Numbered from the stretch's first letter, positions 42,610 through 51,980 are shown. The stretch is 64,000 bases of DNA from Sulfitobacter alexandrii (GCF_001886735.1 NZ_CP018080.1:141669-205668), one strand, 5' to 3'. A program made the numbers and translations. The notes: generated by a model not told the origin, from the letters alone.

Positions 42610-44043
42610 TCAAAGCACGGGACCGATCGTGGCAATGACATTGTTCCAGATGCGCCGGTGCCGCGGCCATGCCGAAACCTGATCCAGGGTCACCGGATCC
42701 GATCCGGCGACATAGTGCTGCTGGCGCTCCCGGACGGCACGCGTCACATCCTCGTCCTGCAGCAGGATATTGTTCTCGTAATTCAGATCGAAGCTGCGCA
42801 GATCAAGGTTCGACGATCCGACGAGGGCCACCTTGCCATCCACCGTCAGCGTCTTGGCATGCAGAAGACCGCCCTTGAATTCATGTATCTCGCATCCTGC
42901 CGACAGAAGCCTGCGATAATAGCTCCGACTGGCGGCCGCGACGAACCAGCTGTCGTTGACCTTGGGAAAGATCAGCGTCACGGCAACGCCGCGATGCGCG
43001 GCGGAACACAGGGCTTCCAGAACCGTCGCGTCCGGGACGAAATAAGGGGTCGAAAGCATCAGGTCTTTCCGGGCACATCCGATGAGAGCGGAGAAGAGCT
43101 GCGGAGTGGCGCCGCGTCTTTCGGTCGGCCCGTCCCCCATCACCTGTGCCGCAAAGCCGCCTTCGATCGGGTATGAGGCCAAGGTGAACCGGTCGAGGTT
43201 GTCCCCGGTCGCCTGCATCCAGTCGCTCAGGAACAACAGTTCGTTCTGTGCGACAATCGCCCCTTCGAACCGCAGCATGATATCGACCCAAGGTGCGTAT
43301 CTGGCTTTGACAAGGAACTCGGGATCGGCGGAGTTCCGGCTGCCGCAATAGGTGATCCTGCCGTCGATGACCGTGATCTTGCGATGATTGCGCAGATCGA
43401 TGCGACTGGTCAGCATCGTGCGAAGCGGCTTGTCCATCGGCAACGCCACGGCCAGCCGGACACCCGCATCTTCCATCTCCTGCCAAAGCGGTGACTTGAT
43501 CAGGCCCCGCGATCCGAGGCCATCCGCCATCGCCCGGCATGTCACGCCGCGCCGTGCCGCCCGCATGAGAGCCTGCGCCACATCCGTGCCGGTCCGGTCG
43601 TCCAGCCAAATGTAGTAGAGCACGTGGACATGGCTTTGGGCCGCGTCGATATCCGCGATCAGCTGCGCGTTCGTGGCCGCCGCATCGGTCATCAAATCCG
43701 CGCGGCTTCCGGCGACCGGATGAAACCCGTTGATCGACCCCGCATAGCGAAAGGCGGTCAGGTAGAGCGGATCGATCAGTCTTTCGGTCTCCTCCGGCGC
43801 TCCCATCAGATGCGACGCCTTGCTGCGGATCTGGTCGAAAACCTCCTTGTGACGTCTGTTCGCGCGGTTCCCGAGGTCGATCTCGCCGAACAGGAAATAG
43901 ATAAAGCTGCCGACATAGGGCAGCACGGCCAGGATGATGAACCACGCCAGCCGCGCCTGCGGCGACAGATCATCGCGCAGCAGAATGCGCAGCGTGAACC
44001 CGATGACGATCAGCACATGAAGTGCGAGCAACAGCGTCGCCAT
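42610..44043 (-). CDS. cls: Cardiolipin synthase-like phospholipase D protein
   Basis: A 477-residue membrane-anchored PLD enzyme. Two N-terminal helices (about 1-22 and 33-52) are followed by two HKD-type motifs: NHRKITVIDGRITYCGSRN near 218 and LLHAKTLTVDGKVALVGSSN near 398, each with the His-x-Lys-x4-Asp set. RSFDLNYENNILL near the end is typical of bacterial cardiolipin synthases. It joins two phosphatidylglycerol molecules. It stands alone, converging on the TetR gene. Confidence 0.9.
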   Translation of the reverse strand: MATLLLALHVLIVIGFTLRILLRDDLSPQARLAWFIILAVLPYVGSFIYFLFGEIDLGNRANRRHKEVFDQIRSKASHLMGAPEETERLIDPLYLTAFRYAGSINGFHPVAGSRADLMTDAAATNAQLIADIDAAQSHVHVLYYIWLDDRTGTDVAQALMRAARRGVTCRAMADGLGSRGLIKSPLWQEMEDAGVRLAVALPMDKPLRTMLTSRIDLRNHRKITVIDGRITYCGSRNSADPEFLVKARYAPWVDIMLRFEGAIVAQNELLFLSDWMQATGDNLDRFTLASYPIEGGFAAQVMGDGPTERRGATPQLFSALIGCARKDLMLSTPYFVPDATVLEALCSAAHRGVAVTLIFPKVNDSWFVAAASRSYYRRLLSAGCEIHEFKGGLLHAKTLTVDGKVALVGSSNLDLRSFDLNYENNILLQDEDVTRAVRERQQHYVAGSDPVTLDQVSAWPRHRRIWNNVIATIGPVL

Positions 44044-44214
44044 CAGTGCGCCTTGGTCGATGAAATGGCGGCAACAAGGGGCATAGGCGTCAGACGATCC
44101 GAAGTTGGGAGCAATATCAATGTATTATCGGTGATAATCCCGCCTCGCCAGCCTTTTCGAGGCGCCAGCGGCCGTCATAAGTTCGGAACACGAAGGCGAG
44201 CGACACGCGAAAGG

Positions 44215-44877
44215 TCATTCGGTGTCGAAGTCCAGCACGATCGGCAAGTGGTCCGAGGCCCGCGCCGCGAGGGCCGAACGGTGCACGCGCGCCGCGCCCG
44301 TGCGCAACGGCCCGAAGATCAGGAAGCGGTCAAGCGCCGCCACCGGCCGCGCGCTGTGAAAGCTCTTGCCCGGAATGATCGCGCGCGCCCCGGCGGGGAC
44401 ATCGCCATTGCGCCATTCATTGAAATCGCCGGCAACGATGAGCGGCGTCCGCGCTGCCGCACCATGCGCCCCAAGCACCGCCATCTGGCGCCGCCGGACA
44501 GACCCCGTCAGCGCGAGGTGAACGCCGATCACCCCAAGCCCGGGCCGGTCGAACTGGGCGCGCACCGCCCCGCGCGGCTCAAGCGCCGGCAGCTCCACCC
44601 GACCGGTGTCGGCCAGCGACAGCGCGTCCCGGTAAAGGATGACGTTGCCGTGCCAGCCGTGGCTGTCCGGTCGCAGGGCCACGTCCGCGATACGGTAGCC
44701 CGCCCGGGCCAGGTTGCCCTTGGCCAGCACACCGGCCCGCCGCCCGACCCGCTTGTCGGCTTCCTGCAAGACCACGATGTCGGCATCGATCTCGGCCAGC
44801 ACCGCGAGGATTCGCGCGGGGTCGCGGCGCCAGTCCAGCCCGACTGCCTTGCGGATATTGTAGCTGGCGAGCCTCAT
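44215..44877 (-). CDS. Endonuclease/exonuclease/phosphatase (EEP) family protein
   Basis: A 220-residue hydrolase. The fold markers are SYNIRKAVGLD at the start, DIVVLQEADKR (metal Glu) near 35, VIGVHLALTGSVRRRQ near 110, VAGDFNEWRNGD near 140 and SDHLPIVLDFD at the end (catalytic Asp-His). Substrates of this family range from DNA to phosphoinositides; the small size suggests a cytoplasmic phosphodiesterase. Start ATG 44877 opens the conserved MRLASYN strand. EEP and cardiolipin-synthase-like genes are often neighbours, which hints at a phospholipid-related role. Confidence 0.85.
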   Translation of the reverse strand: MRLASYNIRKAVGLDWRRDPARILAVLAEIDADIVVLQEADKRVGRRAGVLAKGNLARAGYRIADVALRPDSHGWHGNVILYRDALSLADTGRVELPALEPRGAVRAQFDRPGLGVIGVHLALTGSVRRRQMAVLGAHGAAARTPLIVAGDFNEWRNGDVPAGARAIIPGKSFHSARPVAALDRFLIFGPLRTGAARVHRSALAARASDHLPIVLDFDTE

Positions 44878-45070
44878 TGATCGCGCGCTGCGTTGCAACA
44901 AGGTGGCGCCGGGGCCGCTGCGGCGGCGAAGTCACGAAAGGCGGTCTGGCACACGGGCATCTGCTCATCTCTTGCCGAAGGGTTGAGCGGAGGATGATAG
45001 TGCAGCCGGGCCGCGCGGGAAATGCGCTTTCGCCCGCCCTACGGCGACGGTCCCCGACCGCTGCGCCTTT

Positions 45071-45685
45071 TCAGCCAGAGCCGGCTTGCGCCGGTTGCCC
45101 CGTGATACCCGCATCGTCCAGCTGTTCCCGCTCTGGCAGATCTGCAAGCGATGTCATGTCGAAGGCCACCAGGAACTGCTCGGTCGTCACGAACGTATAA
45201 GGCGCGCCGCGCTGCGGAGACCGGGGCCCTGTCCCGATCAGGTCCCGCCCATGCAGCCGCCCGATCAGGTCGCGACTGATCTCCTTCCCGAAGATGTCCT
45301 TCAGCCCGTCGCGCGTGATCGGCTGGTGATAGGCGATGGCCGCCAGAACCGCGACGTCGAATTCACTCAGATCGAGCAGCTGGCCCCCGACGTCAGCCGC
45401 TGCGCGGACCGCAGGGGCGTAGGCGGGGCGCGTCCGGAACATCCAGCCGCCCGCCACCTGCGCAACCTCGAAGGCCCTTCCCTCCAGACTGGCGGCGAGG
45501 TCCTCGACCAGCAGCTCAACCGGGGCCCCTTGCCCTACCACGCGGGCCAGGTCCTCGCGCGACACCGGCGAGGCAGAGGCAAAGAGCACCGCCTCGATCC
45601 GCTGCATCCACTCGCGCCAGCGCACCTCCGGCGGCAGGTCGGCCAACTCCCGGTCGAGGTCCGGTTCCCGGCGTGCCCTTGCCAT
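45071..45685 (-). CDS. scpB: ScpB-like segregation/condensation protein
   Basis: A 204-residue protein with the two winged-helix domains of ScpB. The first starts WMQRIEAVLFASASPVSREDLARVV near residue 25. The second contains LLDLSEFDVAVLAAIAYHQPITRDGLKDIFG near 105, followed by LIGRLHGRDLIGTGPRSPQRGAPYTFVTTEQFL. ScpB binds the ScpA kleisin and SMC. No scpA or smc is nearby, and this copy is coupled to a DUF1403 gene (2-bp gap), a pairing seen on extrachromosomal replicons of Rhodobacterales and rhizobia. It is thus probably a secondary copy rather than the housekeeping gene. Confidence 0.85.
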   Translation of the reverse strand: MARARREPDLDRELADLPPEVRWREWMQRIEAVLFASASPVSREDLARVVGQGAPVELLVEDLAASLEGRAFEVAQVAGGWMFRTRPAYAPAVRAAADVGGQLLDLSEFDVAVLAAIAYHQPITRDGLKDIFGKEISRDLIGRLHGRDLIGTGPRSPQRGAPYTFVTTEQFLVAFDMTSLADLPEREQLDDAGITGQPAQAGSG

Positions 45686-45687
45686 CC

Positions 45688-46557
45688 CTACACCCCGTAG
45701 AGCCGGAAGGTATCGCGTCCCGTCAGTTCGCGCACGGCGCCGAGGGTCACCAGCCGGTCGCAGAGCCGCCGCGCGGCGCGGTCCGGCAGGGGCAGGGCCA
45801 TGGGTGCCACGGCATCGCGGGTCAGGAACATCTCCACCGCATCACCCGCCTTCTTGGCCCGCAGTTTCGGTGCCACCGCTTTCAAATGCGCCACCCGCCG
45901 CGCAAGGTCGGCGGCCTGCCGACCGGCCTCGATTGCAGAAGAAATGAGGGCGTGGTGACAGGCCATTGCAAGGTCGTCCCCGCGTTTGCGAAGGTCGGGG
46001 CGTTTCAGGCCGATGGCCAGAAGCGGCACCAACCGGTCCCATCCGAGCGCAAGGGCAAGAGCCGCATCCGCGAGGATCAATGCCGCCACATCGGCACGCG
46101 GCGCTTCGGTCAGCACCGTCTCCAGTACCGTCGCGGCGCGTCCCACGGGGCTTCCCCGCACATCGAGCAGGCCCGCAATCCGTTCGGCCTCAATCGAGCC
46201 TGATGCGCGGTGCAGGGCCTTTGGGGTCAATGGCCCACCAACGGCACCTCGCCATTTCTGATGGATCTCCCCCGCCGGGCCGGGCAGATCGCCGGGCCGG
46301 GCCAGATGGACCGCATCGCGCAAGTCCCCTGCCCGCTCCGGCCGTCCGGAAAACGCCACGCACGCCTCGGCCGCACCCAGGGCCAGCCGCTCCCGCAACA
46401 ACGCGTGGGGGACATCGCCGCGGCCCAACACAAGATGCAGGTGGTTCAGCGCCGCGCCCGACAAGAAAGCCACATCTTCAATGGTTTCCGCGCATGCGGA
46501 GGTGACCCAAGGGGCCATCCGGGGTAGCGTATCGAAACTGTCGGCAGCATATGTCAT
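45688..46557 (-). CDS. DUF1403 family protein
   Basis: A 289-residue alpha-helical protein with the DUF1403 N-terminal signature: a Trp-Val start followed by ETIEDVAFLSGAALNHLHLVL. Later segments are EAERIAGLLDVRGSPVGRAATVLETVL and AALILADAALALALGWDRLVPLLA. It has no signal peptide or membrane helix. Its function is unknown. It ends two bases before the ScpB-like gene in the same direction, and the pair behaves as a unit, possibly linked to replicon maintenance or DNA organisation. Confidence 0.75.
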   Translation of the reverse strand: MTYAADSFDTLPRMAPWVTSACAETIEDVAFLSGAALNHLHLVLGRGDVPHALLRERLALGAAEACVAFSGRPERAGDLRDAVHLARPGDLPGPAGEIHQKWRGAVGGPLTPKALHRASGSIEAERIAGLLDVRGSPVGRAATVLETVLTEAPRADVAALILADAALALALGWDRLVPLLAIGLKRPDLRKRGDDLAMACHHALISSAIEAGRQAADLARRVAHLKAVAPKLRAKKAGDAVEMFLTRDAVAPMALPLPDRAARRLCDRLVTLGAVRELTGRDTFRLYGV

Positions 46558-46854
46558 GCCACAAGCCTAGTCCGCCGCGGCGCTTTCGTCCACAATACGA
46601 TGCGCAAACCGCCGCAGCCAGTGGCAGCAGTAAATTCAGGGCACCCACAAGGCTGATTATTTGATAAATTGTGCCAGCCAAGGCGACCCCAAGCGGACTC
46701 GCGACAATGCGAACGATCAAACCCAGTCACATCCGTCACGAACAACCATGGGTCACGGGCGAAATCGCGTTCGGACTGTCTGACCCCGCCGCCGCATGGG
46801 CCCGCCTACAACACTGTTATCCACGCGGCCGCCAAAATTTAACGCAACAGGCCC
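46558..46854. other. Non-coding gap between DUF1403 and HxlR genes
   Basis: About 300 bp that must hold the DUF1403/ScpB promoter and the end of the HxlR unit. It is less GC-rich than its surroundings near 46640-46670. I see no convincing gene, repeat or hairpin in it. Confidence 0.4.
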
Positions 46855-47298
46855 CTAATTCGACACCGAGGCATTTACTGTCCTGTGCGTGATCTCCTGG
46901 CCGGTGTTCCGGTCTATCAGGACGGGCGCGATAGGATCACCCGTTTCGCGCGAGAGCAGACTGACTGAAGGCTCGCCATCCGGTGGAACGTGCGTATCTG
47001 CCCAGTCGATCAGTGTCACCAGCAGCGGATAGAGCGCTTTGCCCCGGTCGGTCAGGCGGTACTCGTGACGCAGCGGGCGCTGTTGGTAGGCGTCGCGGCG
47101 CAAGACGCCTGCCGCTTCGAGTTTGCGCAGCCGGTCGGTCAGAACGTGGCGCGTTATGCCAAGCCGCTCCTGCATCTGTTCAAACCGGCGTATCCCAAGA
47201 AAACAGTCCCGCAGGACCAGCATGGTCCAACGGTCGCCCACGACGGACAGGCCACGCGCGACGGGGCAGGCATTCTTGTGAAGGTCGTTCCATTTCAT
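46855..47298 (-). CDS. HxlR family transcriptional regulator
   Basis: A 147-residue winged-helix regulator. The HxlR signature CPVARGLSVVGDRWTMLVLRD is near residue 11, followed by RRFEQMQERLGITRHVLTDRLRKLEAAG (recognition helix) and the wing YQQRPLRHEYRLTDRGKAL. The Cys at the start of the signature is often redox- or electrophile-sensitive in this family. ATG 47298 is used; a GTG two codons upstream is possible. It is divergent from a MATE efflux gene, its likely target. Confidence 0.88.
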   Translation of the reverse strand: MKWNDLHKNACPVARGLSVVGDRWTMLVLRDCFLGIRRFEQMQERLGITRHVLTDRLRKLEAAGVLRRDAYQQRPLRHEYRLTDRGKALYPLLVTLIDWADTHVPPDGEPSVSLLSRETGDPIAPVLIDRNTGQEITHRTVNASVSN

Positions 47299-47322
47299 GC
47301 CCACGTCATAGCAAGGATTGAC

Positions 47323-47341
47323 AGGTTCTGAAAGAGAACTT
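47323..47341. promoter_or_regulatory. Candidate HxlR operator between the hxlR-like and MATE genes
   Basis: AGGTTCT-N5-AGAACTT, arms matching at 6 of 7 positions, directly after a TTGACA at 47318-47323 that could be the -35 of the MATE promoter. The -10 is not clear. Confidence 0.35.
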
Positions 47342-47430
47342 ACGCAGGTAAGGTTCCAAAAAGGAATGGACTGACCGATCGTCCGGGAATGAGCGTATCT
47401 CGACGGCGGTCAAGCATAGGTGGCGGACAC

Positions 47431-48861
47431 ATGAGCAATATCGAGAGCGCGCCGACATTGCGCGATGCGGCACCCACTCTTGCAGGTGCGGCGGCCATCG
47501 CGCGTGCGTCGCGCACACGGCTCATGCTTGAGGCGCCCATTGCATCCACGCTGGCGAAACTGGCAGCCCCGAACGTGCTTGCGATGTTCGTGCAAGCCGC
47601 CCAGAGCATTTCAGAGGCCTATTTCGCCAGCCTGCTTGGCATTACGGCACTTGCCGGGCTGGCCTTGGTGTTCCCGTCGGTCATGCTGACGCAGATGCTC
47701 TCGGCAGGTGCCATCGGCGGGGCCATATCCGCGTCGGTCGCGCGGGCGCTCGGCGGGGCGGACGTGGCGCGGGGCGCTTCCCTGACGGTCGCCGCCTGGA
47801 TCATCGCGGTGGGATTTGCCGCGCTCATGGCAGTGCTGGTTGTCCTTTTCGGCACCCAGTTCTTCAGCTTGCTCGGCGGCGAAGCCGAGACTGTGGCCGC
47901 CGCGACAACCTACGCGCTGATCTTCTTTCCCGGATGTGTGGCGATCTGGCTGTGCAATGCGTCGCTCAGCGTGATCCGGGGCACGGGCAACATGCAGATG
48001 CCTGCAATCGTTTTGCTGATGGTCTCGATCATTTCCATCCCCCTGTCGGGCGGGCTCGCCCTTGGCTGGGGGCCGCTGCCCGCGCTTGGCATGGTGGGGC
48101 TGCCGCTTGGCGTGGTTCTGGCCTTTGCGCTCGGGGCGTGGGTTGCGATGGGGTACATCGTATCGGGCCGTACCGGGCTGAGCTTTCGCGGGGCGTTCGG
48201 GCGCCTCGATGCGGGCATGTTCAGCGACATCCTGAGCGTGGGCGCGCTGGCGTCGATCAACACGGTGCTTACGACGCTCACCATCATCATGATGACGGGG
48301 CTGGTCGGCCGCTATGGCGAGGGCGCGTTGGCAGGCTACGGGCTGGGTGCGCGGCTGGAGTTCCTGATGATCCCGGTGATCTTTGGCATCGGTGCCGCGA
48401 TGACGGCCATGGTCGGGGCCAATATCGGCGCAGGCCGCACCGACCGCGCGCTGCGCGTGGCCTGGACCGGTTCATTGGCGGCGGCGGCGATCGTGGGCAG
48501 CATCGGTCTGCTGGTGGCGTTGTTTCCGGACCTGTGGCTGGGCATGTTCCTTGATCCATCCGACACCGCGGCACTTGATGCCGGGCGCAGCTATTTCCGG
48601 CTAGTCGCGCCGTTCTATGCCTTTTTCGGCTTGGGTCTCGCGCTCTATTTCGCATCGCAGGGGGCGGGCCGCATGATCTGGCCCGTGATCAGCAGCCTGA
48701 GCCGCATGGCCGTTGCGCTGGTGCTCGCCCTGATCCTGACGACATACACAGGCATGGGGGTGGAAGGCATCTTTGCCGCCATCGGCTGCGCCATGCTGGC
48801 CTACGGGCTGATCATCGCCCTCGCCATCTGGCGCGGGGGCTGGAGAAAGAAAACTCCATGA
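47431..48861 (+). CDS. MATE family multidrug/metabolite efflux transporter
   Basis: A 476-residue protein with twelve hydrophobic segments. The family core starts at APIASTLAKLAAPNVLAMFVQ near residue 33. Other matches are GLALVFPSVMLTQMLSAGAIGGAI near 75, and in the second half GYGLGARLEFLMIPVIFGIGAAMTAMVGANIGAGRTDRAL near 295. It exports cationic drugs or metabolites by Na+ or H+ antiport. ATG 47431 is chosen over an in-frame ATG 14 codons upstream because the extra residues are basic and poorly conserved in character. The divergent HxlR protein is the likely regulator. Confidence 0.87.
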   Translation: MSNIESAPTLRDAAPTLAGAAAIARASRTRLMLEAPIASTLAKLAAPNVLAMFVQAAQSISEAYFASLLGITALAGLALVFPSVMLTQMLSAGAIGGAISASVARALGGADVARGASLTVAAWIIAVGFAALMAVLVVLFGTQFFSLLGGEAETVAAATTYALIFFPGCVAIWLCNASLSVIRGTGNMQMPAIVLLMVSIISIPLSGGLALGWGPLPALGMVGLPLGVVLAFALGAWVAMGYIVSGRTGLSFRGAFGRLDAGMFSDILSVGALASINTVLTTLTIIMMTGLVGRYGEGALAGYGLGARLEFLMIPVIFGIGAAMTAMVGANIGAGRTDRALRVAWTGSLAAAAIVGSIGLLVALFPDLWLGMFLDPSDTAALDAGRSYFRLVAPFYAFFGLGLALYFASQGAGRMIWPVISSLSRMAVALVLALILTTYTGMGVEGIFAAIGCAMLAYGLIIALAIWRGGWRKKTP

Positions 48862-48953
48862 AGGCAACGTATCTCGAGAACTTCGAAGCGGGTCAGACTT
48901 TCGGCTCGGGAAAGGTCGCTGTCCTGCAAAACGTGCCTCTTACCCGCCACTAG
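48858..48953 (+). pseudogene. Remnant of a MaoC-like dehydratase gene (N-terminus only)
   Basis: A 31-codon frame starting MKATYLENFEAGQTFGSGKV and stopping at TAG 48951. The first 20 residues match the usual opening of MaoC-like hydratases (YLENFEAGQTF). The following residues lose the similarity, and the catalytic motif is absent. The ATG overlaps the MATE stop as ATGA, so it was once a translationally coupled downstream gene whose remainder has been deleted. Confidence 0.6.
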
Positions 48954-48989
48954 TGTCTTCAAATCGTCGGCATTAGCCCGGGTCCTCGA

Positions 48990-50132
48990 TCATTCGGCTG
49001 CAAGGGGCAGCACCCCGGCCGAAGCCGGAAGTTCGATTTGTGGAAAGTCCACGTCGGGTGCCGGGCTGTCGCGCGCGGCAATGCAGAGCCGATAAAGTTC
49101 TTCATAGCGGTCCATCATCGTATCGAGACCGAAGCGGCCGACGGCAAGCTGCCGCACGCCGCGGCGATCCAGCCGCGCGGCCCTCAGCGCTGCGGCGGCC
49201 AGTCCGACCACATCCCCCTCTTCGACGATGACACCGCCCTCGCCGACGACTTCGGACACGGCGCCTGCATCGAATGCCGCCACGGGAACGCCGCAAGACA
49301 TGGCCTCGACGGCGGCAAGGCCGAAAGGCTCGCTCCACCGTGGGGTAAAGAGACAGACAGAGGCTCGCGAAACGGCGTCAGCCAGCATCTCCGGAACGAG
49401 GTTTCCGCAATAGGCTATCGTCGGCCCGAGGAACGGCGCCACGGCCTGATCGAAATAGGCCTTGTCCTCCACGGGCCCGAAGATCCTGAGCGGCAACCCC
49501 GCATAGCGCGCGGCACGCACCGCTTCCGCCGTCCCCTTGTTGGGGGTGATACGACCGAACCAGACCGCCGTCCCATTCCCTTCGGGCCGAAAGGACCACC
49601 GGTTCGTATCGATCCCGTTATATGCCACATGAAGCGGCAACTCGGACGTCGCGCAGGACCAGGCTTTCAACTGTTCGCCGGAGCAGACGGTAAAGCGGTT
49701 CCATGCCGCACCGGAGGCATGGACGGCCCGACGCAGCGCGTCGAACGGTGGCACATGCAGTGAGGTCAGCATCGGCACCCGGTCCCGACGCGCCATCCGC
49801 GGCGGATACCGATGAAGAGAGTTGTTATGAACAACGTCGAACCCGCCGTCGCGCAACGGGTTCAGAAGGCCTTCAAACGCCGCGTCTAGATGAGCGTTCA
49901 GCGCATCGGTCCCGTGAAAGCGGTGCCATGGATAATCGCGGTCGTAGTGATGGTCTGTCATCGCATGCAGCTTCACGCCCGACGGCGGTTTGCTGTCACC
50001 GGACGCGAACAGCGTGACGTCATGCCCCCGGTCGCGAAGCGCTGTGGCCAAAGCATATGAGTGGGCTTCCATGCCTCCCATGAACGGCGTGGCGATCGGG
50101 TGCCGAATATGGGCGATAAGGGCGATGCGCAT
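48990..50132 (-). CDS. Glycosyltransferase family 4
   Basis: A 380-residue GT-B glycosyltransferase. The N-terminal domain has the acceptor glycine loop PFMGGMEAHSYALATAL near residue 20. The C-terminal domain starts VWFGRITPNKGTAEAVRAARY and contains EPFGLAAVEAMSCGVPVAAFDAGAVSEVV near 265, the nucleotide-sugar E-x7-E motif. GGAGG precedes ATG 50132. It transfers a sugar from an unknown nucleotide donor. It begins the sugar-modification region and is divergent from an FAD/NAD(P)-binding protein gene. Confidence 0.88.
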   Translation of the reverse strand: MRIALIAHIRHPIATPFMGGMEAHSYALATALRDRGHDVTLFASGDSKPPSGVKLHAMTDHHYDRDYPWHRFHGTDALNAHLDAAFEGLLNPLRDGGFDVVHNNSLHRYPPRMARRDRVPMLTSLHVPPFDALRRAVHASGAAWNRFTVCSGEQLKAWSCATSELPLHVAYNGIDTNRWSFRPEGNGTAVWFGRITPNKGTAEAVRAARYAGLPLRIFGPVEDKAYFDQAVAPFLGPTIAYCGNLVPEMLADAVSRASVCLFTPRWSEPFGLAAVEAMSCGVPVAAFDAGAVSEVVGEGGVIVEEGDVVGLAAAALRAARLDRRGVRQLAVGRFGLDTMMDRYEELYRLCIAARDSPAPDVDFPQIELPASAGVLPLAAE

Positions 50133-50309
50133 GGGGCCTCCGTTGCCGCAAACCGGATCGGTTCGGGCTTCCTGTAAGCGAAAATCGGCGAATTCGGGCT
50201 GCGGTGCTTATGTCTGAGGAACCAATCTCGGCGCCGATTGTTCCCATATCAGAAAACTTAATGCGAAATCAGTTTTAGCGATTTCAGTACAATCGGAAAA
50301 GGTCCTGCC

Positions 50310-51980
50310 TTGGAGCAAACTATCCCCCGCCCACGGAGCGCGAGGAGCGCCCGTGCGCGCACGCCTGATACGCGTGGTTCGTCTCTGCCCCGCGTCGCGA
50401 TTGTCGGCAGTGGTGCAACGGCCATTTACGCGCTGAAACAGCTGCTGACGTCGCCTCAGCCGCTCGAAATCTATCTCTTTGAACGGGAACGCGAAATCGG
50501 CACCGGAATGCCGTATCGCGAGGGTGAGAACCTGCCTCAGATGCTGTCCAATATCGGCAGCAGAGAAGTGCCCCCGGTTGTCGAGACGCTCGAGGATTTC
50601 CTTCGATCCTGCGATGCGCCCACTCTGCGGGAGTTCGGGGTATCCGGTGACGACATCGGACCGGAAACCTTCTACCCCCGGCTGCTTCTTGGCCGGTATT
50701 TCGTGGCCCAGCTTGCGGCGCTGACGGCTCAGGGCCGGGGCAAAGGCCACGCGGTCGAGATACGATCCCGCCACGCGGTCATCGACGTTATCCCAAGCAC
50801 GGATGGCGCCGTGGTGCGGTTCGAAACGCCTCACGCGGCCGGTCAAACATCCTTCGACCACGTCGTTCTCGCGACCGGCCACAAATGGTCCGAGAAAACG
50901 GACCCGTCCGGGGTCGTGCTGCACGCCCCTTGGCCGGCAGAGCGGCTCCGCCGCTTCTCGGATTGCAGCGTCGGTATCCTGGGGGGCTCACTGACGGCAA
51001 TCGACGCCGCAGTGGCGCTGGCGAGTTTTCATGGCCATTTCGACGAAACGGACGGGACCCGGTGGATCCCAAACAGCAAAGACAGTGCGTTCCGTATGGC
51101 CATGCTTTCAAGACGAGGCCTGCTTCCCGATGCGGACTGGTACTATCCGCTGCCCCTCCCCGGCCTTCCGACATTCAACCGCGCAGGTCTCGATCTTCTT
51201 GTGACCCGTACCAGCGGGCAAACGGGTCTGCTCGAGGCGTGTCAAAAGAAACTGGGTGAAGACCTGCGGCTCCTGGACCCGACCTATGCCGGGCGGGCGC
51301 GGCCAGAGAGCGTAGAGGGCTATGCGGAACGCCACTTTGCCGACCGGTTGAAACAAGGCGGCTGGGATGCCGCGCGCACCGGGCTGGCCGCGGCGACCAG
51401 GGCGCGGGAGGCCCGGCACACCGATCCCTGGCGCATGGCCCTTCTGGCGGCGCACCTGACATACGAAAGTCTCCTTCCACACTTCAGCGCCGAAGATCGC
51501 AGGCAGTTCGACAGTGAGCTCCGGCCAGTCTTCGCGGACGTCTATGCCTCGGTCCCGCACCGCTCGATCCGACGGATGCTCGCCCTGAATGACGCCGGAG
51601 TGCTGGAGCTGCATGGGCTGGGCCAGGACTACGCCATCGCTCCGGCCGGACACGGGGTTCAGGTGTCGGGAAAATCCGGCGTTATGGAATTCGATCATCT
51701 TGTAGACGCACGTGGTCAGACCGCGGCGTCCCTCGCCGATCTCAGCTTCCCGACCCTGTCGCAGGGCGGGCACTTCGATCCTGAAACGTTGCGCGTCACC
51801 CATGAGATGTGCCGCGGCTCGACAATCACCTGCGCCGCCGTCCCGGTTCTGCTGCGGCACAATCCGTTCGTTCAGGGCCTTGAGAATGTGGAAGAACTCG
51901 GACGGCGCGCCGCCGACACCGTGCTGGCGTCGATGACCCCAGCCAAGGCCGCTCAAGAAGACCGGGGCGACAGACGATAG
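50310..51980 (+). CDS. FAD/NAD(P)-binding protein (FAD_NAD_binding_9-like)
   Basis: A 556-residue flavin-binding protein. The dinucleotide fold starts RVAIVGSGATAIYALKQLL near residue 28, GTGMPYREGENLPQMLSNIGS follows near 70, and a second dinucleotide loop is CSVGILGGSLTAIDAAVAL near 225. These features match the FAD_NAD_binding_9 class, often annotated as hydroxyacylglutathione or lysine N6-hydroxylase-like but mostly of unknown reaction. The only start preceding the fold is TTG 50310, with a GGAAAAGG seven bases upstream. Its last 28 bp overlap the end of the convergent membrane protein gene. Confidence 0.75.
   Translation: MEQTIPRPRSARSARARTPDTRGSSLPRVAIVGSGATAIYALKQLLTSPQPLEIYLFEREREIGTGMPYREGENLPQMLSNIGSREVPPVVETLEDFLRSCDAPTLREFGVSGDDIGPETFYPRLLLGRYFVAQLAALTAQGRGKGHAVEIRSRHAVIDVIPSTDGAVVRFETPHAAGQTSFDHVVLATGHKWSEKTDPSGVVLHAPWPAERLRRFSDCSVGILGGSLTAIDAAVALASFHGHFDETDGTRWIPNSKDSAFRMAMLSRRGLLPDADWYYPLPLPGLPTFNRAGLDLLVTRTSGQTGLLEACQKKLGEDLRLLDPTYAGRARPESVEGYAERHFADRLKQGGWDAARTGLAAATRAREARHTDPWRMALLAAHLTYESLLPHFSAEDRRQFDSELRPVFADVYASVPHRSIRRMLALNDAGVLELHGLGQDYAIAPAGHGVQVSGKSGVMEFDHLVDARGQTAASLADLSFPTLSQGGHFDPETLRVTHEMCRGSTITCAAVPVLLRHNPFVQGLENVEELGRRAADTVLASMTPAKAAQEDRGDRR

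Noticed and set aside
46478..46720. An 80-codon minus-strand frame with a hydrophobic stretch upstream of DUF1403
   Set aside because: It overlaps the DUF1403 start out of frame, and no family resemblance or ribosome site is evident.
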